From: Actinoplanes sp. TBRC 11911
GTDB lineage: Bacteria > Actinomycetota > Actinomycetes > Mycobacteriales > Micromonosporaceae
DNA length: 64,000 nt
Assembly (NCBI RefSeq): GCF_012933445.1
Contig: NZ_JABBNC010000014.1
Coordinates: forward strand, 1 to 64,000
Direction: 5' to 3'
Position 1 is the first letter of the stretch, and the number at the start of each line of letters is the position of its first letter. Below, piece by piece: positions 8,323 through 16,355 of the stretch. The notes beneath the pieces were generated by a model. That model was not told where the DNA came from. It worked only from the letters and a program-made list of their open reading frames with translations, and ran no database searches. The position numbers and the translations under genes are program-made.

Positions 8323-8393
8323 CATGATGTGGGACATGTGTCCGATGTGTGGGACCGGCGACCACATCCTGGCGGCGAGTCCATGATGTGGGA
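8323..8393. repeat. 12-bp direct repeat (CATGATGTGGGA), possible relic IS end
   Basis: CATGATGTGGGA occurs at 8323-8334 and again at 8382-8393, with a related GATGTGTGGGACC between them (from 8344). Clustered subterminal repeats of this kind are typical of IS21/IS481-type element ends, but no transposase is present nearby, so this may be a solitary relic or unrelated. Confidence 0.4.
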
Positions 8394-8467
8394 TTTAGGT
8401 CCACCGTGGAGGCTCATTTCGTCCGCTCACGCGGCTTTTGTGCGGTGGTTTTCCGCCCTGTTTTGTG

Positions 8468-8514
8468 GACCTTGGATATTTATGGCTCGCATATGGGCGT
8501 AGGTCTCCAAGGTC
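8468..8514. repeat. inverted-repeat element, copy A
   Basis: Arms GACCTTGGA (8468-8476) and TCCAAGGTC (8506-8514) flank a loop containing GGCTCGCATATGGGCG (8483-8498). The same 16-nt loop core, in opposite orientation, and the same ccttgga arms occur at 16356-16418 in another intergenic region. This points to a dispersed element or a structured RNA/DNA-binding site rather than chance. Confidence 0.65.
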
Positions 8515-8662
8515 TCAAGAAAGTCCAGGATGTGGTCGGGATCGCCGCATAGTGGGATCGGCGACGAGGCTTGCGGCCACCACGGAGAGGCCCGGACCGA
8601 GCCCCGAACGGGGAACTCCCGAAGTTTTGACCGGACGGCTAGGCGGGCGCGGGTCGCACGCT

Positions 8663-9697
8663 CTAGGCGCCGGGCTTCACCAAGCCTGTTTCGTAGGCGA
8701 GGACCACTGCCTGAGTGCGGTCGCGCAGGCGCAGCTTGGTGAGGACGTGGCCGACGTGGGTCTTGATCGTCGTCTCGCTCACCTGCAGGGCGGCGGCGAT
8801 CTCGGCGTTCGAGTGGCCGCGGGCGACGTACACCAGGACCTCGCGTTCGCGCTCGGTCAAGGCGTCCAGCTTGGACGTGGTCGTCGTCTCCGGGGCGGGC
8901 AACGCCTCGGCGACCCTCGTCAGGATCCGGGCCAGCACCGCCGGGGTGATCACCGCGCCGCCGGCCGCCACCGTCCGGACGGCGGCCACCAGCTCGGCGG
9001 CGGGAGCGTCCTTGCGGATGAACCCACCCGCGCCCGCCGCGATCGCGCCCAGCACGTGCTCGTCCTCGTCGTGCGCGGTCAGCACCAGCACCCGCACCGG
9101 CAGCCCCGCCTCGGTGACGGCCCGGGTCACGCCAAGCCCGTCGACGCGCGGCAGCACCAGGTCGGTGATCAGCACATCGGGCAGCAGCCGCCGGGCCAGC
9201 TCGACGGCCTCCCCGCCGTCCCCGGTCTCCCCGGCGACGACAATCTCGACGTCATCAGCGCCGCCCGCACCAGCGCCGCCCGCACCAGCGCCGCCCGCAC
9301 CAGCGCCGCCCGCGTTACGCGAGCGCCCGTCATTCGCGCCGCCAGAGCCCGCGCTCCGCGTGCCGCCAGCGCCGGTGCCGCCCGTGCCGCTCGTGCCGCC
9401 AGCGCCCGTGCCGCTCGTGCCGCCAGCGCCCGTGCCGCTCGTGCCGCCAGCGCCCGTGCCGCTCGTGCCGCCAGCGCCCGTGCCGCTCGTGCCGCCAGCG
9501 CCCGTGCCGCTCGTGCCGTCAGCGCCCGTGCCGCTCGTGCCGTCAGCGCTCGTGCCGTCAGCGCCCGTGCCGTCAGCGCCCGCGCCGTCGCCGAAGGCGG
9601 GGGTCGGGCGGCGGGCCGCGGTCAAGGCCGCGCGCAGGCCGGACCGCTGCATCGGCGCCGCGTCGACGAGCAGCACCCGTAAAGGCATGACCGTCAC
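8663..9697 (-). CDS. NarL/LuxR-type response regulator with a large repeat insertion
   Basis: A 344-residue response regulator. The receiver domain begins normally (MPLRVLLVDAAPMQRSGLRAAL) but is interrupted after its first helix by about 115 residues of Gly/Ala/Thr/Ser repeat. It then resumes at about 148 (DDVEIVVAGE) with the phospho-acceptor Asp in LITDLVLP (about 179) and the conserved Lys in FIRKDAP. A LuxR HTH follows (LTEREREVLVYVARGHSNAEIAAALQ cut here for length; about 277-340). Of the acidic pocket only one Asp is seen near position 12 (VDAAP instead of the usual DDQ). GTG 9697 gives a 4-nt GTGA overlap with the nuclease gene; ATG 9688 is the alternative. No kinase gene adjoins it. 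Confidence 0.85.
   Translation of the reverse strand: MTVMPLRVLLVDAAPMQRSGLRAALTAARRPTPAFGDGAGADGTGADGTSADGTSGTGADGTSGTGAGGTSGTGAGGTSGTGAGGTSGTGAGGTSGTGAGGTSGTGGTGAGGTRSAGSGGANDGRSRNAGGAGAGGAGAGGAGAGGADDVEIVVAGETGDGGEAVELARRLLPDVLITDLVLPRVDGLGVTRAVTEAGLPVRVLVLTAHDEDEHVLGAIAAGAGGFIRKDAPAAELVAAVRTVAAGGAVITPAVLARILTRVAEALPAPETTTTSKLDALTEREREVLVYVARGHSNAEIAAALQVSETTIKTHVGHVLTKLRLRDRTQAVVLAYETGLVKPGA
9390..9557. repeat. 24-bp coding minisatellite inside the response regulator
   Basis: Seven 24-bp units begin at 9390, 9414, 9438, 9462, 9486, 9510 and 9534 (CTCGTGCCGCCAGCGCCCGT plus four bases). They encode an 8-residue Gly-Thr-Ser-Gly-Thr-Gly-Ala-Gly repeat on the minus strand. Just downstream (9260-9304), three 15-bp units GCCGCCCGCACCAGC encode AGGAG-type repeats. 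Both unit lengths are multiples of three, so copy-number change preserves the reading frame. It is not a CRISPR array, since there are no spacers. Confidence 0.85.
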
Positions 9698-10656
9698 CCT
9701 AGGCGATCGTCGCTCCCGTCAGTGTCCGGTGTGGCCGGTGGCGCCGGCTCGGGGAACGGCGGGGGCGTGCCGCCGAACTCGGGGCACACGGCCTGGTGGC
9801 TGCACCAGCCGCACAGGCGGCTCGGTTTCGGGCGGAAGTCCTTGTCCTGTTTGGCGCGTTCGATCGCCTGGGACAGGGCGACCAGCGTGCGCTCGAAACG
9901 CTCCAGCTCCTCGGCCTCGGGGCTGTAGTCGAGGATCTCGGCGTCGCGCAGGTAGACCAGGCGCAGCACCCGGGGGACGACACCGCGGGTGCGCCACAGC
10001 ACCAAGGCGTAGAACTTCAGCTGGAACAGGGCGCGGCCCTCGAACGCCTCGCGCGGGGCGCCGCCGGTCTTGTAGTCGACGACGCGCAGGTCGCCGGCCG
10101 GGGAGATGTCGAGCCGGTCGACATAACCCCGGATCAGCAACTCGTCGTCGACCAGCGTGGACACCAGGGTCTCGCGCTCGGCGGGCTCGAGCCGGCGCGG
10201 GTCCTCCAGCGCGAAGTAGCCGTCGAGCAGATTGCCCGCGCTCTCCAGGAAGGCCGCCAGCCGCGCCGGCGCGTCCGGAACGGGGATATCGAGGAGGCCG
10301 GTCGCGTCCGCCTCGGCGGCCAGCGCGGCCGGATCGGTGAGCGGCGGCGCCGCGGCCGTGAAGATGTCGGCGAGCGCCGGCTCCTGCTCCAGCAGGCGCG
10401 CCCACGACGGCGCGACCAGCGCCGCGGCCGCCTCCGGCGTGCGCTCGGCGGCCGGCAGGTCGAACAAGCTCTCCAGCACCGCGTGCACCAGCGTGCCCCG
10501 GGCCTGGTCGGCCGACGGCAGCTCGGGCAGCTTGTCGATGGTGCGGAAGCGGAACAGCAGCGGACAGGTCTTGAAGTCGGCCGCGCGCGACGGCGAGAGC
10601 GAAGGACCCGTGAACGCTTCGTTCGCAGGCTGCGGGGGAACTGTCGGGGCCGTCAT
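9694..10656 (-). CDS. RecB-family Fe-S exonuclease (PD-(D/E)XK)
   Basis: A 320-residue nuclease of the RecB/Cas4/AddB-like superfamily, the counterpart of mycobacterial Rv2119 by sequence type and by position beside trmI and the proteasome genes. The catalytic core is GYVDRLDISP, then VVDYKTGG with the active-site Asp and Lys, then QLKFYALVL. Cysteines are placed for an iron-sulfur cluster: Cys31 in FKTCPLLFRF, and CGWC plus the Cys of AVCPEF near the C-terminus. ATG 10656 lies exactly 7 nt after a TAGCCT box, part of a PafBC-like promoter (10664-10686). It is followed by the response regulator with a 4-nt overlap. A DNA repair or processing role is inferred. Confidence 0.88.
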   Translation of the reverse strand: MTAPTVPPQPANEAFTGPSLSPSRAADFKTCPLLFRFRTIDKLPELPSADQARGTLVHAVLESLFDLPAAERTPEAAAALVAPSWARLLEQEPALADIFTAAAPPLTDPAALAAEADATGLLDIPVPDAPARLAAFLESAGNLLDGYFALEDPRRLEPAERETLVSTLVDDELLIRGYVDRLDISPAGDLRVVDYKTGGAPREAFEGRALFQLKFYALVLWRTRGVVPRVLRLVYLRDAEILDYSPEAEELERFERTLVALSQAIERAKQDKDFRPKPSRLCGWCSHQAVCPEFGGTPPPFPEPAPPATPDTDGSDDRLG

Positions 10657-10663
10657 GGAAAGC

Positions 10664-10686
10664 AGGCTAGGCCAGGGGTACGACAA
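10664..10686 (-). promoter_or_regulatory. PafBC/RecA-NDp-like promoter of the RecB-like gene
   Basis: Read on the minus strand: TTGTCGTAC (10686-10678), 8 nt, TAGCCT (10669-10664), 7 nt, ATG (10656). The spacing equals the mycobacterial DNA-damage promoter TTGTCRGTG-N8-TANNNT, which PafBC activates. TTGTCR and TANNNT match; the last three bases of the upper box differ but agree with the other copies in this window. Confidence 0.75.
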
Positions 10687-10761
10687 AAACGCCGAGGGCA
10701 CCCGTAAAACGAAGAACGAGCCGGGGAAGCCCTGTGACACGCGTTTCGTAGCATCAACGTC

Positions 10762-11931
10762 GTGAGCAACGGCCGGGTCGAGAACAGTCCACCGCCTCCC
10801 CGCCGGACGGCGCGTGGCGCCCGGCCGGTGGGCCAGGTCATGGGCATCCCGATCTTCGTGAACGGATCGATGCTGCTGCTCGCCGCCCTGGTGACCGTCG
10901 TCTACGGGAACTACGTGCGGGAGCAGCTCGCCCTGGCCGACCCGTTCAGCTATCTGGTCGGGCTGGGTTTCGTGGTCTGCCTGCTCGGCTCGGTGCTGCT
11001 GCACGAGCTGGGCCACGCTCTCACCGCCCGCCGGTTCGGCATCGGCGTGCGGGGGATCACCCTGGAGCTGCTCGGCGGCTGGACCGAGATGGACCGCGAC
11101 GCCCCCAGCCCGCGGGTCGACGCCCTGGTCAGTCTGGCCGGTCCGGCCGTCTCGCTGGTGCTGGGCGGGGCTGCCTCCGCCGCCTCGTTCGTGTTACCGG
11201 ACCGCACCGTGGTCGGGCAGATCGTCTTCCAGGTGGCCGCCAGCAACATCCTGGTCGCGATCTTCAACGTGCTGCCGGGCCTGCCGCTGGACGGGGGCCG
11301 GGCGTTACGGGCCGGCCTGTGGGCGCTGTTCAAGGACCGCAACCGGGCCACCGCGGCGGCCGGCTGGGCGGGCCGGGCGCTGGCCGGGGTCACCGCTCTC
11401 GTGGCGGTCTGGCTGTATCAGCTGAACACTCTGACGATCTTCGGCCTGCTCTTCGTGCTGCTCGTGGTCTTCACGTTATGGCAGGGCGCCGGCCAGTCGA
11501 TCCGGCTGGCCCGGATGACCAGCCGGTTCCCGCTCGTCGACCTGGCCAGCCTGACCCGTCCGCTGCTGGTCGTCCCGGCCGGCACCCCGCTGGGCGAGGC
11601 ACAGCGGCGCCGCTCCGAGGACCCGCGCCCGAACGTGGTGCTCGCCGTCTCGGACTCGGCCGGTAATCTCACCGCACTGGTCGATCCGGTCGCCGCCGAG
11701 CGCGTCCCGGTCGACCGGCGCCCGTGGGTGGCGGTCGACACCGTGGCCCGTTCCCGTGACGCGGTTCCCGCGCTGCGGCTCGGCCTGACCGGCGAGCAGG
11801 TGGTGCGCGCGCTCCAGGCGCACCCGGCCGCGCAGTACGTGGTCACCTCGGGCGAGGATGTGGTGGGGGTGCTGCGCGTCGGTGACGTCGCCGCGATCCT
11901 CGAGCCACGCCGGCCCCGCCCGGCTCGGTGA
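10762..11931 (+). CDS. site-2 protease family (M50) membrane metalloprotease
   Basis: A 389-residue intramembrane zinc protease of the SpoIVFB-like branch. The zinc motif HELGH is at 81-85 inside a TM helix (SVLLHELGHALTARRFG), and the third ligand Asp177 is in VLPGLPLDGGRALR. Further TM segments lie at about 30-45, 60-80, 115-145 and 205-240. The C-terminal 130 residues look like a CBS-type regulatory pair. GTG 10762 follows a TAGCAT box by 7 nt, so a leaderless transcript is likely. Divergent from the RecB-like nuclease and 19 bp upstream of trmI. Members of the family cleave membrane-anchored regulators; the substrate here is unknown. Confidence 0.9.
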   Translation: MSNGRVENSPPPPRRTARGARPVGQVMGIPIFVNGSMLLLAALVTVVYGNYVREQLALADPFSYLVGLGFVVCLLGSVLLHELGHALTARRFGIGVRGITLELLGGWTEMDRDAPSPRVDALVSLAGPAVSLVLGGAASAASFVLPDRTVVGQIVFQVAASNILVAIFNVLPGLPLDGGRALRAGLWALFKDRNRATAAAGWAGRALAGVTALVAVWLYQLNTLTIFGLLFVLLVVFTLWQGAGQSIRLARMTSRFPLVDLASLTRPLLVVPAGTPLGEAQRRRSEDPRPNVVLAVSDSAGNLTALVDPVAAERVPVDRRPWVAVDTVARSRDAVPALRLGLTGEQVVRALQAHPAAQYVVTSGEDVVGVLRVGDVAAILEPRRPRPAR

Positions 11932-11950
11932 CCGACCAGAGAGAAGAGCT

Positions 11951-12928
11951 TTGACCATCACGCACGCCGCCGACCAGGAAGAGCACGACGCCGACCGGCA
12001 GGAACCGGCCGCCGAGCCGGAAACACGCCCGGGAACGCGGCAGGAGGCACGCCGCGGCGAGTTCCACGCCGGCGACCGCGTCCAGCTCACCGATCCCAAG
12101 GGACGAATGCACACAATCGTGCTGGAGCCCGGCAAGTCGTACCACACGCACCGCGGCGCTCTGGATCACGACGCCCTGATCGGCCTCCCCGAGGGCAGTG
12201 TCGTGACCTCCGCCGGCGGCACCCCCTACCTGGCGCTGCGCCCGCTGCTGAGCGACTACGTGCTGTCCATGCCGCGCGGCGCCCAGGTGATCTACCCGAA
12301 GGACGCCGCCCAGATCGTCGCGATGGGTGACGTCTTCCCCGGCGCGAAGGTGCTCGAGGCCGGCGCCGGGTCGGGCGCGCTGAGCTGCTCGCTGCTGCGC
12401 GCCGTCGGCGACGAGGGGCAACTTCACTCGTACGAGCTCCGGGAAGATTTCGCCGCGATCGCCCGCAAGAACGTCGAGGCGTTCTTCGGCCGTCCGCACC
12501 CGGCGTGGCATTTGCACCAGGGTGATGTGGCGGACAACACGGAGACCGGTTTCGACCGGATCATCCTGGACATGCTGACCCCGTGGGAGGCCCTCCCGAT
12601 GGTCGAGAAGGCGCTGATCCCCGGTGGCGTCTTCATCGGGTACGTGGCCACCACCCCGCAGCTGTCCGAGCTGGTGGAGGCGCTGCGCGCACGCGGCGGG
12701 TGGACCGAGCCGCGGGCCTGGGAGTCGCTGGTCCGGGACTGGCACGCCGAGGGCCTCGCGGTCCGGCCGGACCACCGGATGGTCGCCCACACCGCGTTCC
12801 TGGTCTCGGCCCGCCGGCTGGCCCCGGGCGTGATCGCCCCGCCGCGCCGCCGCAAGCCCAGCAAGGGTGCCGAGGCGTACGCGCAAAAGAAGGCCAGAGA
12901 TGTGACGCCGGGCACTGAGCTCGGGTAG
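11951..12928 (+). CDS. trmI: tRNA (adenine58-N1)-methyltransferase TrmI
   Basis: A 325-residue SAM-dependent methyltransferase that makes m1A58 in the T-loop of tRNA. It has the family N-terminal beta domain (FHAGDRVQLTDPKGR, GKSYHTHRGALDHDALIG) and the SAM-binding motif VLEAGAGSGALSC. The later catalytic-pocket motif is DRIILDMLTPWE. The frame extends upstream to 11858, but that part overlaps the protease gene. I chose TTG 11951, which is preceded by AGAGAGAAGAG. Position between the M50/RecB-like genes and arc matches the order seen around mycobacterial Rv2118c. Confidence 0.95.
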   Translation: MTITHAADQEEHDADRQEPAAEPETRPGTRQEARRGEFHAGDRVQLTDPKGRMHTIVLEPGKSYHTHRGALDHDALIGLPEGSVVTSAGGTPYLALRPLLSDYVLSMPRGAQVIYPKDAAQIVAMGDVFPGAKVLEAGAGSGALSCSLLRAVGDEGQLHSYELREDFAAIARKNVEAFFGRPHPAWHLHQGDVADNTETGFDRIILDMLTPWEALPMVEKALIPGGVFIGYVATTPQLSELVEALRARGGWTEPRAWESLVRDWHAEGLAVRPDHRMVAHTAFLVSARRLAPGVIAPPRRRKPSKGAEAYAQKKARDVTPGTELG

Positions 12929-12968
12929 CTTCCCCAACTGGCAGGCAACGCACGACCGGGAGGATCGG

Positions 12969-13568
12969 GTGGGCGCGATGAGTTCTCCGCCGTTCGGCGG
13001 CAGCAACGAGATGCCGGCGGTCTTCCCGGACTGGTCTCCGTACCAGGACCTGGACTCGGCCGCCCGGGCCTATCTGCGCGATCCCGAGGTGGCGCTGGAC
13101 GCGCTGTTCGGTGTGCTGCGCGGCGCCTCGGTGCTGTGCTTCACGCTGGAACGCTTCGTCAACGAGGTCAACGGCGTCTGGCAGGAGGTCGTCATCTGTG
13201 ACGGCAGCCGTCTCGTGCTGTGGCACGGGGAGGATGTGGCGCCCGGCGACGGCCCGGTGGGCTCGATGACCAGTTCGTTGCGGGTGGTGCCGCTGTCCAC
13301 GGTCACCGAGGTGGGCTGCCGGCGGCGCCTCACCCGCACCAGCAACGGGCAGGCGCGGGTCGACAGCATCGACGTCTACCTGCTGCTCAGCTCGGTCGAC
13401 GACGCGGTCCCGCCGCCCGGCATGGACGAGGGCGAAAGCCGCACCACGATCCGGCACGACGCGCTGCGCTTCGGCAAGACGCTGGACGACGGCGGCCCGG
13501 GCCAGATCGCCCGTCTGGAGGAGTTCAGCCGGGTGGTCGCTTCATTAGTGGGACGTCCGACACTCTGA
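12969..13568 (+). CDS. conserved actinobacterial protein of unknown function
   Basis: A 199-residue soluble protein with no signal peptide or TM segment. It has a helical N-terminus, then a beta-rich middle part (CDGSRLVLWHGEDV, RVVPLSTVTEVGC) with an RRRLTRTSNGQARVDSIDVYLLL stretch that resembles a PH-like beta sandwich. GTG 12969 is preferred over ATG 12978 because GGGAGG (12957-12962) is correctly spaced for it. It sits between trmI and the ferredoxin/arc pair, where actinobacterial genomes often carry a small conserved gene of unknown role. Confidence 0.7.
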   Translation: MGAMSSPPFGGSNEMPAVFPDWSPYQDLDSAARAYLRDPEVALDALFGVLRGASVLCFTLERFVNEVNGVWQEVVICDGSRLVLWHGEDVAPGDGPVGSMTSSLRVVPLSTVTEVGCRRRLTRTSNGQARVDSIDVYLLLSSVDDAVPPPGMDEGESRTTIRHDALRFGKTLDDGGPGQIARLEEFSRVVASLVGRPTL

Positions 13569-13650
13569 GACGCGCGTGACTTTTTTTCGCATGCCGGCCG
13601 GGCCGGCTACAAGATCACCAAGGCCCGGTTAGACCTGACAAACCCGGCGG

Positions 13651-13944
13651 TCATTCCGCGTCGGGACCGGCCACCTCGACGTCGTCGGAGGCCCGCCGCA
13701 CGTGGATGCAGTCGCCCGGGCACTCCTTCGCCGAGTCGATCACCTCGAGGCGGAGGTGGGCCGGTACGCCAACCCGTGCACCGGGGGATTGCTGCAGGTC
13801 ACCGGCCTTGTCCTTGACGTATGCCAGCCCGTCGATGTCGAGCTCGAACACCTCCGGCGCGTACTGCGCGCAGAGACCGTCGCCGGTGCACAGGTCCTGA
13901 TCCACCCAGACCTGAAGCTCATCCGTACCGGTCTGCACCGACAC
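13651..13944 (-). CDS. ferredoxin
   Basis: A 97-residue small electron carrier. The cysteine pattern is CTGDGLC followed much later by ECPGDC, with the typical LCAQYAPEVFELD and a CPGDCIHV end. This resembles the monocluster 3Fe-4S/4Fe-4S ferredoxins that serve actinobacterial P450s. GTG 13944 is preceded by GGGAGG with 6-nt spacing. It is divergent from arc, across a 174-bp intergenic region. The redox partner is not encoded nearby. Confidence 0.88.
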   Translation of the reverse strand: MSVQTGTDELQVWVDQDLCTGDGLCAQYAPEVFELDIDGLAYVKDKAGDLQQSPGARVGVPAHLRLEVIDSAKECPGDCIHVRRASDDVEVAGPDAE

Positions 13945-14076
13945 TTAGTACCTCCCGCAATTTGCCCCACCCGACGGTACCGGATCTCTCCGACGACCAA
14001 CCGTCGCGTACCGGCCGAATGGATCAAGAGTCGGTGACGAGGGTGTTGCAGGGACCGGATTCGGTGTCACAGCGGC

Positions 14077-14112
14077 TAATGTTGAGGCAAGACGTTCGAG
14101 CCCCCGGGGAGG
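14077..14112 (+). promoter_or_regulatory. promoter and RBS of arc
   Basis: A TAATGT -10-like box (14077-14082) lies 36 nt before the GTG start at 14119, with GGGGAGG (14106-14112) as ribosome binding site. The bases just before the box (CGGCTAATGTT) are shared with the pafA promoter (23327-23337), hinting at common regulation of arc and pafA. No clear -35 element is seen. Confidence 0.45.
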
Positions 14113-14118
14113 TGGGAC

Positions 14119-15900
14119 GTGGCACGTAACGACGACGCGGATACACGCGCCGCACGTTGGGAGAAAGAGGCCAACGATCTCTCCAGCCAGGTCGCGTTCC
14201 TTCAGGAGGAACTGGCGCTGGTTAGGCGTAAGTTGACCGAGAGCCCCCGACACGTCCGGCAGCTCGAGGAACGGCTTGCGGCGACGCAGGCGCAGCTGGC
14301 CCGACTGACCGAGAACAACGAGCGGCTCGTGGCGACCCTCAAGGAAGCACGAGCCCAAATCGTCACTCTCAAGGAAGAGATTGACCGGCTCGCCCAGCCG
14401 CCCAGCGGCTACGGCGTATTCCTGTCCGCCCACGAGGACGGCACGGTCGATGTCTTCACGGGTGGGCGCAAGCTTCGCGTGGCGGTGTCGCCGTCCCTCG
14501 AGGTGGAGGAGCTCAAGCGCGGCCAGGAGGTTCTCCTCAACGACGCGCTCAACGTGGTCGACGCGTTCGGCTACGAGCGCACCGGCGAGGTCGTGGTGCT
14601 CAAGGAGGTGCTCACCGGCCCGCATGGCGAGCTCGGTGACCGCGCCCTTGTGGTGTCGCACGCCGACGAGGAACGCATCGTGTCCCTCGCCGACTCCCTC
14701 CAGGTGGGCCTGCTCCGGGCCGGCGACTCGCTGATGATCGAGCCCCGCTCGGCGTACGCGTACGAGCGGATCCCGAAGAGCGAGGTCGAGGAGCTCGTCC
14801 TGGAGGAGGTCCCCGACGTCGACTACACCGACATCGGCGGCCTGCACACCCAGATCGAGGCGATCCGGGACGCGGTCGAGCTACCCTTCCTGCACTCCGA
14901 GCTGTTCCGGGAGCACCAGCTGCGCCCGCCGAAGGGCATCCTGCTCTACGGCCCGCCCGGCTGTGGCAAGACCCTGATCGCGAAGGCGGTGGCCAACTCG
15001 CTGGCCAAGAAGATCGCCGAGCGGATGGGCGAGGAGAAGCACACCAGCTACTTCCTCAACATCAAGGGCCCGGAGCTCCTCAACAAGTACGTGGGTGAGA
15101 CCGAGCGGCACATCCGCCTGGTCTTCCAGCGGGCCCGGGAGAAGGCCAGCGAGGGCACTCCGGTGATCGTGTTCTTCGACGAGATGGACTCGATCTTCCG
15201 GACCCGTGGCTCGGGTGTCTCCAGCGACGTGGAGAACACCATCGTTCCTCAGCTCCTCAGCGAGATCGACGGCGTCGAGGGCCTGGAGAACGTGATCGTC
15301 ATCGGCGCCTCGAACCGGGAAGACATGATCGACCCGGCGATCCTGCGGCCCGGCCGGCTCGACGTGAAGATCAAGATCGAGCGTCCGGACGCGGAGGCGG
15401 CGAAGGACATCTTCGGCAAGTACATCCTGCGGGATCTGCCGCTGTCGGACGACGACCTGAACGAGCACGGCGGCGACCGTGACGTCACCGTCGCCGCGAT
15501 GATCGAGGCAGTCGTCCTGCGGATGTACACGGAGAGCGAGGACAACCGCTTCCTGGAGGTCACCTACGCGAACGGTGACAAGGAGGTCCTGTACTTCAAG
15601 GACTTCAACTCCGGCGCGATGATCCAGAACATCGTCGACCGTGGCAAGAAGATGGCGATCAAGGAGTTCCTCACCTCCGGCAAGAAGGGACTGCGTCTCC
15701 AGCACCTGCTCGACAGCTGCGTCGACGAGTTCCGGGAGAACGAGGACCTGCCGAACACGACGAACCCGGACGACTGGGCCCGGATCTCCGGCAAGAAGGG
15801 CGAGCGGATCGTCTACATCCGTACGCTCGTCTCCGGCGGCAAGGGCGCGGAGGCCGGCCGTTCCATCGAGACGGCGACCAACACCGGTCAGTACCTGTAG
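14119..15900 (+). CDS. arc: proteasome-associated AAA ATPase Arc/Mpa
   Basis: A 593-residue hexameric ATPase that unfolds pupylated proteins and threads them into the 20S proteasome. The N-terminal coiled coil (about 10-80) binds Pup, OB domains follow (about 85-230), and the AAA module carries Walker A GPPGCGKT (278-285), Walker B IVFFDEMDS (Asp354, Glu355) and the pore loop region KYVGETERH. It ends in GQYL, the C-terminal Tyr-containing tail used to dock on the proteasome alpha ring. GTG 14119 has a good RBS. Separated from dop by the acyltransferase gene. Confidence 0.97.
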   Translation: MARNDDADTRAARWEKEANDLSSQVAFLQEELALVRRKLTESPRHVRQLEERLAATQAQLARLTENNERLVATLKEARAQIVTLKEEIDRLAQPPSGYGVFLSAHEDGTVDVFTGGRKLRVAVSPSLEVEELKRGQEVLLNDALNVVDAFGYERTGEVVVLKEVLTGPHGELGDRALVVSHADEERIVSLADSLQVGLLRAGDSLMIEPRSAYAYERIPKSEVEELVLEEVPDVDYTDIGGLHTQIEAIRDAVELPFLHSELFREHQLRPPKGILLYGPPGCGKTLIAKAVANSLAKKIAERMGEEKHTSYFLNIKGPELLNKYVGETERHIRLVFQRAREKASEGTPVIVFFDEMDSIFRTRGSGVSSDVENTIVPQLLSEIDGVEGLENVIVIGASNREDMIDPAILRPGRLDVKIKIERPDAEAAKDIFGKYILRDLPLSDDDLNEHGGDRDVTVAAMIEAVVLRMYTESEDNRFLEVTYANGDKEVLYFKDFNSGAMIQNIVDRGKKMAIKEFLTSGKKGLRLQHLLDSCVDEFRENEDLPNTTNPDDWARISGKKGERIVYIRTLVSGGKGAEAGRSIETATNTGQYL

Positions 15901-15914
15901 CAAGAAGCCGTGCC

Positions 15915-15945
15915 ACCGCGGGCCTGGACTCTCCAGGCCCGCGGT
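15915..15945 (+). terminator. terminator downstream of arc
   Basis: A 14-bp perfect stem (15915-15928 with 15932-15945, core CCGCGGGCCTGGA) with a 3-nt loop starts 14 nt after the arc stop codon. No long T-run follows, as usual in GC-rich genomes. Confidence 0.75.
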
Positions 15946-16355
15946 TGCAGCTCAAACAGCAACCCGACAAAGATCCAGAGGTACGGCGCGCGAAGAGTCC
16001 CCTGGGTTTTACGGCCGCTCTAGCTGCCACAACAGGCCGTCCCCGGCCTCCGGCCCTTGCCCAGCCAAGCCCCGCGCCCCCGGCTTCTCGGCCGCCCCCG
16101 CGCCGCCGCGGTTTTCGGCAGGCACCGCGCCGCTGTCGTCCGTTCTCGGTTGCAGCCGCCGGCGTCCGGGTCCGGTAAGTCGGTATAAAACGTCGTTTGT
16201 CACCCTCGGGTGGGCATCTGCGCGCCGAGGCGTGACGCTCGTGCTCGGCGGTTGTCTCACGATTCGGTCAGAGATGCCCGCATCGTGAGCGATCATCCAA
16301 ACAGGACGGTCATTTTATCCGCTTTCGGGGGTTTTCTGAGCGCGGCTGACCCCTC
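15946..16355. other. non-coding stretch between arc and the acyltransferase
   Basis: No convincing gene. Contains Pro/Arg/Ala-coding shadow frames only. A GGTATAAAA sequence at about 16181-16189 resembles a -10 box and is followed by GTCACCC-TCG-GGGTG-like dyad sequence at about 16199-16214, so a small transcript is conceivable but unsupported. Confidence 0.5.

Noticed and set aside
5218..8367. Upstream extension of the minus-strand permease frame to give an 1,893-residue protein
   Set aside because: The part beyond 5217 lies antisense or out of frame to the ATPase, ribbon-helix-helix and DUF4097 genes and is Arg/Gly/Pro-rich; the real start is fixed by the TGATG junction.
9390..9557. Possible CRISPR array
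   Set aside because: Units are contiguous without unique spacers, and no cas genes are present. The Cas4-like signature at 9694-10656 belongs to a RecB-family protein of the trmI locus.
8438..9682. Plus-strand frames with Ala-Arg-Ala or Pro-Val-Pro-Leu-Val repeats opposite the response regulator
   Set aside because: They are other-frame readings of the 24-bp minisatellite; the minus strand keeps receiver and HTH motifs.
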